Positions 17,390 to 24,965 of a stretch of DNA of 64,000 bases are shown piece after piece. Under the pieces are notes generated by a model. The model searched no databases and had not been told where the DNA came from. It worked only from the letters and a program-made list of their open reading frames with translations. Position numbers and translations under genes: made by a program. The stretch's first letter is position 1; each line of letters begins with the position of its first letter. This DNA is from Lachnospiraceae bacterium (lineage in GTDB: Bacteria > Bacillota_A > Clostridia > Lachnospirales > Lachnospiraceae): positions 22,974 to 86,973 of the forward strand of contig JAILCT010000258.1 in assembly GCA_024690425.1 (NCBI GenBank), in the 5' to 3' direction.

Positions 17390-17998
17390 TTAATGACGTT
17401 TGTTCTTACTTTCGGCTATAAGCCTGTCAAGATATTTCTCATACTCTGCTCCTGACATGAACTCGTCATAGTAGTAGTCAGCGTCTTTTACAGGACCGGC
17501 ATCAGATTCAGAAGATACAGGCAATTGACCAATTGGGTCAGAACCATTTATCCGGTCAGTAGATGAATAACGCTTGATATAAATAGATGGCTGCGTGCGG
17601 ATATATTCCACAGAAGAAGCAAGCCTTATATATTTACCAAGATCCAGCATATGGAATTGCCGGAGGATCATTAGTTTAATATATGAAGGTGTTCTGTTCT
17701 TTCCTGAATACCAATCCTCTATAGTCCTTATTGGAATACAAAAAATATGGGAAATATCGCTCTTTTTGGCACCGGCAGCTTCAAGAAGGTCCTTAAAAGA
17801 CATATTCTTGGCTTCATACAGCTCTCTAAGAAGATACAAACACTCCTGGTATGTGATCCCGTATGCATCATAGTTAAATATTGAAGTGTCCGTAGATAAG
17901 GATGAAACATACTGATCAGACAGATCATAGTCATCAACAGCATTCCAGAGCTTATGAAATACTCTGTCAGGGATGATCTTAAGCCTTTTTTTCCTCAT
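17390..17998 (-). CDS. Helix-turn-helix DNA-binding protein of the replication region
   Basis: The 202-residue protein has an XRE-like helix-turn-helix at about 55-112 (MSFKDLLEAAGAKKSDISHI and IPIRTIEDWYSGKNRTPSYI). The N-terminus is basic and the C-terminal 70 residues are polar. GGAGG precedes the ATG. It lies between the iteron array and the AT-rich repeat region, so it could regulate rep or par or bind the origin (inference). No enzymatic domain was recognised. Similar short proteins with an RTIEDWYSGKRTP-type motif are common single-gene regulators in Lachnospiraceae (from memory). Confidence 0.75.
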   Translation of the reverse strand: MRKKRLKIIPDRVFHKLWNAVDDYDLSDQYVSSLSTDTSIFNYDAYGITYQECLYLLRELYEAKNMSFKDLLEAAGAKKSDISHIFCIPIRTIEDWYSGKNRTPSYIKLMILRQFHMLDLGKYIRLASSVEYIRTQPSIYIKRYSSTDRINGSDPIGQLPVSSESDAGPVKDADYYYDEFMSGAEYEKYLDRLIAESKNKRH

Positions 17999-19234
17999 TT
18001 ATACCTCCGTGAAACACGATTTTTGATCGAAAACTAAGAAAAACACCACGGAATACGTGGATTACAATAAGAATTATATCCATAAAAACAAATAATTACA
18101 AGCATCTTAAAACTAAAAATAGTATAAGAATGTTTCACAAAAACCGGAACTAAGAGATAATACCACGTAACGCGAGGATATAAAATAACAAAAAGGTATA
18201 AACATAAGGCTTTCGGCCAAATAAAATAATTATTAGATTCTGTTTGTTTTTCGCTGTCTGATACAAAAATATCCTCTATAATGTTCGTTTTCTCCTGCTT
18301 TTTGCTCTTCGCCTGTTTTTTGACCCAAAATCCTAATCTATAAGGAATTTAACACACATATAAAATAATAAATTGCTAAATAGAGTTATATAATTAGCGA
18401 TTTATTGAATAAATAAACTGCTAAAACAATAAATATATAAACTGCAAAAATAGTAAACGACCGGCTATAAATAATTAAATAAACTGATAAACATAAAATA
18501 ACTAAACTATAAATATATAAACCGGTAAACTAATAAACATATAAATCATATCATTTCTTTAGTAAATTCGGAAGAGGAAAAAATGGGTACTAAATAGTAA
18601 TTAAATAAACTTGTAAATAGAAAAACAATAAGTTTAAAAATTTACACAGAAAGGTTATTCGGGTCCAGGGAAAAGAAAAAATAAATAAACTGAAAAATGG
18701 ATACATAAAAAACCAAATATATAAACTGCTATATTATAAAACCATCATTGTAAAGACTTTTCTTTATTGTTTAGTGTGATAGATCCTGTACACAGATATT
18801 GCAGCGTTGGACATACCGATCATCTGAGCGTGGTTATAAGTACTAATAAATAAGTACATATAGGAAGGATATATATAAAGCAAGTAAAAGCAAAATAGTA
18901 ATATAATAATTAACCAGTTTATATAATTTGTAATTATATAAACAATTACAATGATAAGAGTGACAGTTGATCAACGGGAAGTCTAAAGATATTACTAAAC
19001 CAGTAAATTATAGTTTGTTAAATTAAAGTTTTGTAAATATCTATATTATTAAACACAAAAACATATAAACTAATAAACTAAACAATTCTCAACAATTAAA
19101 TAAACTGATAAACGGAAAATATCATAAAATAAATAATAAATTTTATAAACTGATAAATTGGTTCTTGCAAAATTATGTTAACTATGTTAGTTTAATCTTA
19201 TAAATTTAGTGAAAATCAAAAATGGAGGAATGAA
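17999..19234. other. 1.2-kb very AT-rich gene-free region upstream of parA
   Basis: No credible gene is present on either strand. The first 350 bp hold short inverted repeats (for example CCACG-N5-CGTGG at 18035-18049). The rest is dominated by repeats of the AAACTGATAAAC type, listed separately. A stretch at about 18775-18845 has ordinary base composition and stands out from its surroundings; its role is unknown. Overall the region looks like a duplex-unwinding or partition-site region. Confidence 0.6.
18411..19157. repeat. Degenerate AAACTGATAAAC repeat array, candidate partition site
   Basis: Copies or close variants occur at 18415, 18439, 18481, 18520 (AACCGGTAAAC), 18607, 18686, 18723, 18998, 19102 and 19147. 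An inverted one lies near 18912. The closest to consensus are 18481-18492 and 19102-19113, both exactly AAACTGATAAAC. The array ends 78 bp before parA. Direct repeats ahead of a parA/parB operon are typical binding sites for the small centromere-binding protein, so a parS or operator role is likely but unproved. Confidence 0.5.
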
Positions 19235-19999
19235 ATGTCGGTAATAATAGCATTAGCCAACCAGAAGGGAGGCGTCGGCAAGACTACCAGTACGATAGAA
19301 CTGGCGGCCTGCTTCGAGAACAGAGGATATAAAACTCTTGTAGTAGATCTTGAACAGCAGATGGATACAACCAAGTACTGCGGCGGAGATCCCTTTAAAT
19401 CAGGATGTTACAAGGTTTTGAAGGAGGAAATGGATATAAGGGATGCGATCCAGCAGACGGAGGAATTTGATCTTCTTCCGGCAACCCCTGAACTGAGCAA
19501 GGCGGATGATGAATTCACAAAGCCTACTGATGTGCTTAAGCTGAAGAAGGCACTTAAGGCCATAGAAGATGACTATGATTTCGTTGTAATAGATACCAAT
19601 CCGGGCAGAAACAGGCTCCTTAATATGGCTTATATAGCCTCGGATTACGTGATAATCCCCACGGATGCTGATGATGGCTCTGTTTCCGGTATTATATCGA
19701 TATTTGACGATCTCAAGGAATATAAGGAAGCGGGTTGGACTGATTCGGATGTGATGGGAATTATCCTTACCAGATATGAGAATACATCCATGCACAGATA
19801 CCAGGAAGAGGTGATACGTGAGCTTATAGAGGTTAAGCAGCCCGATGCATTCTTCATGAACGTGCGTAAGGCTATTGCGGCATCTGAGTGCAAAACTGAG
19901 AGAACCAGCCTGCAGAGGGGCAAGAGGAGCTCCAAGCCTGCAATTGATTACAGGAACATAGCTGATGAGATCATAGACCGCTTAACAGAGGAGGATTGA
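19235..19999 (+). CDS. parA: ParA-family partition ATPase
   Basis: The 254-residue protein has the deviant Walker A KGGVGKTTS at 11-19, with the signature lysine at 11. Walker A' is at DLEQQMDTT and Walker B is FVVIDTNPGRN. There is no N-terminal DNA-binding extension, so it is a short (type Ib-like) ParA whose operon is normally repressed by its small partner. GGAGGA precedes the ATG. The partner gene starts 1 bp after the stop. Together with the upstream repeats it forms a complete-looking segregation cassette for this replicon. Confidence 0.93.
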   Translation: MSVIIALANQKGGVGKTTSTIELAACFENRGYKTLVVDLEQQMDTTKYCGGDPFKSGCYKVLKEEMDIRDAIQQTEEFDLLPATPELSKADDEFTKPTDVLKLKKALKAIEDDYDFVVIDTNPGRNRLLNMAYIASDYVIIPTDADDGSVSGIISIFDDLKEYKEAGWTDSDVMGIILTRYENTSMHRYQEEVIRELIEVKQPDAFFMNVRKAIAASECKTERTSLQRGKRSSKPAIDYRNIADEIIDRLTEED

Positions 20000-20000
20000 A

Positions 20001-20519
20001 ATGGCACTGAAAGTTAAAAACCCTAAAAAGAACCTTGCGGATATATTGATCGAGAAGGAACGACTGAATGAGTCATATGATTCATCGTCGGCGGTAAGCC
20101 TGAAGACGCTCGAGTCAATACCTGAGAATGAAGAACCGGAAGAAGACAAGCAGATCCAAGAAATATCGGGGGTAGAGACAAAGAAAGAGAATGATAGACC
20201 AAATGAGTCAATCGGTCAAAATATTGAAAAGCAGGTCATAAATGAACCCAGTAAGCCGGTTCTCGCGGATGTTTCGGGTGACGCGGTAAGAAGACCCATA
20301 TATGATATGGAAGATTACAATCCGCCAAGAAAGAAAAGGGGACGTCCGTACCAGGGATACGCAGAGAATACACATGTACAGTCGATCTATGTAAGAAACG
20401 ATCTCTACGAATATATAATGATAAATTACGTGGGACACGGAAGAAAGCATACGTCATTCAATAAATTCGTAAATGCCGCGATCAATAATTACTTAAGAAT
20501 GCTTGATGAAGAAAGATAG
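20001..20519 (+). CDS. Probable centromere-binding partner of ParA (ParB-like, RHH-type C-terminus)
   Basis: The 172-residue protein has a lysine-rich N-terminal tip (KVKNPKKNLADIL), a long acidic disordered middle (about 25-100), an AT-hook-like KKRGRP at about 112-117, and a compact C-terminus from about 122. That end reads strand HVQSIYVRNDLYEYI followed by two helices, as in ribbon-helix-helix partition proteins. The position directly after parA fits the adaptor that binds the repeat array. The N-terminal tip could stimulate the ParA ATPase, as in other small ParB proteins (inference). No sequence-level match to classical ParB was seen. Confidence 0.7.
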   Translation: MALKVKNPKKNLADILIEKERLNESYDSSSAVSLKTLESIPENEEPEEDKQIQEISGVETKKENDRPNESIGQNIEKQVINEPSKPVLADVSGDAVRRPIYDMEDYNPPRKKRGRPYQGYAENTHVQSIYVRNDLYEYIMINYVGHGRKHTSFNKFVNAAINNYLRMLDEER

Positions 20520-20524
20520 GATAT

Positions 20525-20557
20525 AAAAACGATCGGGGGCATCAGCCCTCGATCGTT
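20525..20557 (-). terminator. Terminator of hsp20
   Basis: Stem AACGATCG/CGATCGTT with an inner GGG/CCC and a loop, followed on the minus strand by a short T-tract. The hairpin includes the hsp20 stop codon. It may also slow transcription arriving from the parB-like gene. Confidence 0.65.
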
Positions 20558-20985
20558 ATGTATTTGGTCTCCGGAACTTCCGGCTTTAATTCCTTTTTTG
20601 GAACGGATATCTTCAGAATACCGTCTTCGTATTTAGCCTTGATATCCTCCTGAGTAACTGCTTCGCCTACATAGAAGCTTCTTGAAGATCTGCCGTAGTA
20701 GCGCTCGCGCCTGATGAAGTTACCCTTGTCATCATTCTCGTTTTCTTCGTGCTTGCTCTCGGCGCTGATGGTCATATAACCTTCCTTGAGCTCGATCTTC
20801 AATTCGTCCTTTTTGTGACCGGGAAGCTCTACCGCAAGCTCGTATCCGGATTCATTCTCCTTGATATCGGTCTTCATGAGACCCGGTTCCGGCCCCTTTA
20901 CAGGCCGCTGCGGTCTTGCGGGATAATGGAAGTTATCAAAAAGATCATCAAATAAGTTCTCTGCAAAAATACTTGGCATCAACAT
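20542..20985 (-). CDS. Hsp20 small heat-shock chaperone
   Basis: The 147-residue protein has an alpha-crystallin domain at about 35-130. GYELAVELPGHKKDELKIEL, the RSFYVGEAV strand and the closing KYEDGILKISVPK (G-x-L motif) are visible. A C-terminal I-x-I-type end (YITIEG) follows. It is an ATP-independent holdase for unfolding proteins. The promoter overlaps a perfect CIRCE element, so HrcA control is expected; hrcA is not in the window. The first ATG is followed by MLMPSIF and has GGAGG upstream. Confidence 0.95.
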   Translation of the reverse strand: MLMPSIFAENLFDDLFDNFHYPARPQRPVKGPEPGLMKTDIKENESGYELAVELPGHKKDELKIELKEGYMTISAESKHEENENDDKGNFIRRERYYGRSSRSFYVGEAVTQEDIKAKYEDGILKISVPKKELKPEVPETKYITIEG

Positions 20986-21041
20986 AAGTCATACCTCCTG
21001 TCTTTATATGTTATTGATATTGTTTTTCTTGTTGCAATTAT

Positions 21042-21070
21042 GTTATATCACCTTTGTTAGCACTCGTCAA
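21042..21070 (-). promoter_or_regulatory. Sigma-A promoter of hsp20
   Basis: Minus strand: TTGACG (21065-21070), 17-bp spacer, TATAAC (21042-21047). The -35 box lies inside the CIRCE spacer, so bound HrcA would block it. Confidence 0.75.
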
Positions 21071-21083
21071 GTTTGAGTGCTAA
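21057..21083. promoter_or_regulatory. CIRCE element (HrcA operator)
   Basis: Perfect TTAGCACTC-N9-GAGTGCTAA. It overlaps the hsp20 -35 box and lies 38 bp before the divergent thiN start, so thiN could also be affected. Confidence 0.95.
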
Positions 21084-21121
21084 CAAAAATTGTGAACTTT
21101 TTGTGTTCTAAGGAGAAAACC

Positions 21122-21760
21122 GTGGAAAAGCTTAGCTGCCTTATCATATCCGGGGGAAGATTCGCGGCGGTACCGGATGAAATTCTCAAAACCGACCTTG
21201 TGATCGCATGCGATTCGGGGTTGGATCATGCAGACAGATACGGAATCATTCCTGATATCGTACTTGGTGATTTTGACTCGATTTCGGATAAAAACCGTGA
21301 CCGTCTGTCAAAGGGCGAATTCAAGATTGTGCGTTATCCAAAAGAAAAAGATGATACAGATACGGCACTTGCCATGAAACACGCTCTTGACCTTGGTTGT
21401 AAGGATATAAGAATGGTGTCTGTTTTCGGAAACAGGATGGATCATTCCATCGCAAATATACAGACAGCTCATTACGGCGCGGAACATGGTGCAATAGTCA
21501 GGATGTATGATGAAGATACTGAGATAATCGTATTTTCGGGGACCGAAGCTACCGTTCCCGCAAGAGAGAGCTACGGACTGTCTGTTTTTGCGCTTTCGGA
21601 TGCGTGCAGGGGAGCAAGCATAAAGGGGACACGTTATGAAATTGAGGATGCGGAGCTTGTAAATTCATTCCCCCTAGGACAGAGCAATGAGTTTAAGGGT
21701 AAGGAAGCCGTTATCACGGTTAAAGAGGGAACAGCGATGGTGGTCCTGTCAAGACAGTGA
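21122..21760 (+). CDS. thiN: Thiamine pyrophosphokinase
   Basis: The 212-residue protein converts thiamine to thiamine pyrophosphate with ATP. Family motifs are visible: CDSGLDHA, PDIVLGDFDSI, PKEKDDTDTALAM and GNRMDHSIANI. The GTG at 21122 is preferred because AAGGAG lies upstream; an ATG at 21077 falls inside the CIRCE element and adds 15 residues that do not fit the family. No TPP riboswitch was seen. It is divergent from hsp20 and followed after about 80 bp by an aldo-keto reductase. Confidence 0.93.
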   Translation: MEKLSCLIISGGRFAAVPDEILKTDLVIACDSGLDHADRYGIIPDIVLGDFDSISDKNRDRLSKGEFKIVRYPKEKDDTDTALAMKHALDLGCKDIRMVSVFGNRMDHSIANIQTAHYGAEHGAIVRMYDEDTEIIVFSGTEATVPARESYGLSVFALSDACRGASIKGTRYEIEDAELVNSFPLGQSNEFKGKEAVITVKEGTAMVVLSRQ

Positions 21761-21840
21761 GATATTATAATTACACCATATAATAAAAGTGACATATTTC
21801 CATCAATGCGGTAAAATATAAAAAACGAGGATATCAATAT

Positions 21841-23013
21841 ATGAACTACAGAACAGACGACAATTTATCAATACTTGGCTTTGGCTGTATGAGGTTTCCC
21901 AAGAAAGGGGCTTCGTTCGACTACGAAGAGATCGAACGCGAATTATTGTATGCCATTGACAAGGGAGTTAATTATTTTGATATGGCATATATCTATCCCG
22001 GGATCGAGGAAGCCTTTGGCACCGTGATGGAGAAGTGCGGATTCAGGGACAGGATCAATATAGCGACCAAGCTTCCCCATTACATGATGAATACGGTCGA
22101 GGAGATGCAGAAGTATTTCGATGAACAGCTTAAGCGCCTTAAGACCGATCATGTCGATTATTATCTAATGCATATGCTTCCGGATCTTAAGACCTGGAAG
22201 GAGCTTGTTGACAGAGGTGCGATTGAGTGGCTTGAAGGGCTTAAGGAGAAAGGAAAGATACGCAAGATAGGTTTTTCCTTTCACGGTAATACAAGCCTTT
22301 TCCTTGAACTGCTTAATGCATACAGCTGGGATTTCTGCCAGGTACAGTACAATTATATAGATGAGACATCGCAGGCCGGACGCAGGGGAGTTGAGGATGC
22401 TTATGCCAGGGGTATCCCTGTGATAATCATGGAGCCTCTTAAAGGAGGCAGGCTTGTAAACAATCTTCCCAAGGATGTCTATAAGATATTCGGATCGTCT
22501 TCGAGGGGCTATTCTCCCGCAGAATGGGGCCTTAGATGGTTGTGGGACCAGCCGGGTGTTTCCGTTATCCTGTCCGGGATGAATTCGATGGATCAGGTTA
22601 ATGAGAACATAAGGATCGCATCGGAAGTTACCGCTTCATCCATGACGGATGAAGATCTTAAGATAATCGATCAGGCAAGAAGTGTGATCAACAAGAAGAC
22701 CAAGGTGCCATGTACAGGCTGTGCTTACTGCATGCCGTGTCCTTTTGGCGTTGATATTCCGGGATCTTTCCACTGCCTTAATACATCATATAATGATTCT
22801 TACTTTGTCGGGATCAAGGAATACCTTATGTGTACGTCTTTTAAGAAGCAGAACTCCAATGCCTCCCTGTGCCGTGAGTGCGGAAGATGTGAGCAGCACT
22901 GCCCGCAGCATATTGAGATACGTAAGGAATTAAAGTCGGTAGTGAGGCGGTTCGAAAGTCCGTTATTTAAGCTGATCGTATTTGTCTATAACAAGGTTCT
23001 TAAGAGAGGGTAA
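21841..23013 (+). CDS. Aldo/keto reductase with C-terminal 4Fe-4S ferredoxin domain
   Basis: The 390-residue protein has an aldo-keto reductase barrel (about 1-275; NYFDMAYIYPG with the catalytic tyrosine, VDYYLMHML). Its C-terminus carries two cysteine clusters: CTGCAYCMPCPFGVDIP near 294 and CRECGRCEQHCP near 354. These should bind one or two 4Fe-4S clusters. The fused type is common in anaerobes; substrate and electron partner are unknown. The next gene starts 2 bp later, so a shared transcript with the LacI/GGDEF sensor is likely. Confidence 0.92.
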   Translation: MNYRTDDNLSILGFGCMRFPKKGASFDYEEIERELLYAIDKGVNYFDMAYIYPGIEEAFGTVMEKCGFRDRINIATKLPHYMMNTVEEMQKYFDEQLKRLKTDHVDYYLMHMLPDLKTWKELVDRGAIEWLEGLKEKGKIRKIGFSFHGNTSLFLELLNAYSWDFCQVQYNYIDETSQAGRRGVEDAYARGIPVIIMEPLKGGRLVNNLPKDVYKIFGSSSRGYSPAEWGLRWLWDQPGVSVILSGMNSMDQVNENIRIASEVTASSMTDEDLKIIDQARSVINKKTKVPCTGCAYCMPCPFGVDIPGSFHCLNTSYNDSYFVGIKEYLMCTSFKKQNSNASLCRECGRCEQHCPQHIEIRKELKSVVRRFESPLFKLIVFVYNKVLKRG

Positions 23014-23015
23014 GG

Positions 23016-24905
23016 ATGAAGGTAGCATTATTTGTCGGACAGATATATATCTATACCCAGCGTGAGATCATACGGGGTGTATATGAGGAGTGTAAGAAGA
23101 ACGGAGATGAATTACACCTCTTTTCTTTTTATGTATCCAATGATGAGCAGTTCGACCTTGGTGAATACGAATATATCAAGAGGATGGACCTGAGCGGTTT
23201 TGACGGGTTTATCCTGTATGCCAGTGCCTTTTATAATCCCTATATCCGCGGGCTTCTCGTGGATAAGCTTAAGGCAGCTGACAAGCCGATCGTATCGATC
23301 GACTCATATGATGAGAATTTCGTGAATGTGACAAGCTGCAACGGGGGAGCCATGGAGGAGCTTGTCGAACATATAATAACCGATCATAATGCTAAGATAA
23401 TTAACTTCGTCGGCGGTCCCACCGACTCAACGGATGCCCTTGATCGTTTAAGGGCCTGCCGCAAAGTCATGGAAGCCCATGGCCTGACCCTGCCGGATGA
23501 GAGGGTATTCAGCGGTAATTACTATGTTGACAGCGGTTACAAGGCATATGAATATTTCAAGTCCAATAATATGATGGATGCCGATGCCTTCATATGTGTT
23601 AACGATCAGTCGGCAATGGGCGTTTTTTATCATGCGACAGATGACGGATATAAGATTCCGGATGACTTTATGCTTACTGGCTTTGACCATATACCTCAGG
23701 CTTCGTATAACGAACCGTCCATCACCTCGATAGAGAGGTTTGAGGATAAGATCGGACAGGCAGCTTACAGGGGTCTATGGGCAGAAGATAAGAAAGAAAT
23801 AATTATAAAGCCAAGGCTGGTAAAGGGGAATTCCTGCTGTAAGGACTTTGTTCAGGACAGTGACAAACGGAAGGATTACCTGCGCGAGTGTATCAAGCTG
23901 TCTCTTGAAAATTCTAGATACGCGGGTTTTATAAGTGACTGTGCGGCTGACTTCATGGCTTACCGGTCTTCGGATGAAATGTATGGAATGCTGCCTTCTT
24001 ATCAGAAGAAGTTCAACATACCGGAGATGACTATTGTCCTTGACAAGGATGCCGGCAAGAAGGTCCTTGATATACCCTATCATTACAAGCTTGAAGGCAA
24101 AGAGAAGATATCCATGCTGATAAAGAGGGATGAGATCTATTCAAGCGAGGGTGAGGGGAATATGTATGTCTATTCATCCCTCCACTATGGCGGTTCATAT
24201 TTTGGCTATGTTATAACCAAGAACTACTTCGCGGCTACAGAGACCGAGCTATATCATATGTTCATAAACAATATATCCAATATGTACGAATCCGCAGTCA
24301 AATACGACAATCAGGAAGAGTATATCAATAAACTGAGAGATTTAAGCTATTACGACCCGCTGACCAAGATATATAACCGGCTGGGATTTTTCAACAAGGC
24401 CGAGGATGACTTTGAGAAGGCCAAGAAAGCCGGAGAGAATATGTATATCATTTTCGCCGATCTTGACAGGCTCAAGGTGATAAACGACACCATGGGCCAT
24501 AAGATGGGTGATTCCTATATCGTGGATTTCGTGAACATCCTGACGTCATGTATTGATGCATACGATACACCTTTAAGGTTTGGCGGGGATGAATTTGTTA
24601 TCTTCGGAGTATCGACCACCGAGGAGGAGGTCAGGGCCAAGATAAAGCGGATACAGGAGGAGATCAAGATCTTCAATGAACAGGGTAAATATTCGCCTTA
24701 TATTCTTGGCGTTTCTATGGGTTACACCATGATAAAACCTGACACGAAGAAGACGCTCTTCTCCTATATAGAGACGGCTGACCAGAAGATGTACAAGGTT
24801 AAGCAGGAGAAGAAAGATGCAAGATCAGGCAAGGACAGAAGATCAGGAAGGGATCGAAGGATCAGCAACAGGCGCGCCCTCAACGACCCGATAAATCTCT
24901 CGTGA
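23016..24905 (+). CDS. Cytoplasmic LacI-type sensor domain fused to a GGDEF diguanylate cyclase
   Basis: The 629-residue protein begins directly with a periplasmic-binding-protein (LacI effector) domain at about 1-275: LFVGQIYIYTQREIIRGVYE, FVGGPTDSTDALDRL, MLTGFDHIPQASY. A linker domain follows (275-440), then GGDEF with the intact motif at 523-527 in RFGGDEFVIFG. There is no helix-turn-helix, signal peptide or membrane helix. It probably makes cyclic di-GMP in response to a cytoplasmic sugar or nucleotide. The last 30 residues are very basic, with repeated DRR-type motifs, and could bind nucleic acid or lipid. The stop codon lies inside a dispersed repeat. Confidence 0.9.
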   Translation: MKVALFVGQIYIYTQREIIRGVYEECKKNGDELHLFSFYVSNDEQFDLGEYEYIKRMDLSGFDGFILYASAFYNPYIRGLLVDKLKAADKPIVSIDSYDENFVNVTSCNGGAMEELVEHIITDHNAKIINFVGGPTDSTDALDRLRACRKVMEAHGLTLPDERVFSGNYYVDSGYKAYEYFKSNNMMDADAFICVNDQSAMGVFYHATDDGYKIPDDFMLTGFDHIPQASYNEPSITSIERFEDKIGQAAYRGLWAEDKKEIIIKPRLVKGNSCCKDFVQDSDKRKDYLRECIKLSLENSRYAGFISDCAADFMAYRSSDEMYGMLPSYQKKFNIPEMTIVLDKDAGKKVLDIPYHYKLEGKEKISMLIKRDEIYSSEGEGNMYVYSSLHYGGSYFGYVITKNYFAATETELYHMFINNISNMYESAVKYDNQEEYINKLRDLSYYDPLTKIYNRLGFFNKAEDDFEKAKKAGENMYIIFADLDRLKVINDTMGHKMGDSYIVDFVNILTSCIDAYDTPLRFGGDEFVIFGVSTTEEEVRAKIKRIQEEIKIFNEQGKYSPYILGVSMGYTMIKPDTKKTLFSYIETADQKMYKVKQEKKDARSGKDRRSGRDRRISNRRALNDPINLS

Positions 24906-24952
24906 AGACAAAAGAACCGTCCCCGTGTCTTCAGTGGAATGGGGGACGATTC
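24903..24952. repeat. 31-bp dispersed repeat, copy B, with an extra inverted arm
   Basis: TGAAGACA...TGTCTTCA ends (24903-24933) surround the AGAACCGTCCCC core, matching copy A at 3106-3136 with three differences. The first T-G-A is the stop codon of the preceding gene. A further arm, GGGGACGATTC at 24942-24952, can pair with the GAACCGTCCCC core (24914-24924) to form a strong hairpin just before the next ribosome site. Confidence 0.75.
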
Positions 24953-24965
24953 AACGGAGGTAAAT

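Noticed and set aside
18411..19157. Repeat field considered as a CRISPR array
   Set aside because: Repeats are short, degenerate and irregularly spaced, spacers are AT-rich and not unit length, and there are no cas genes.
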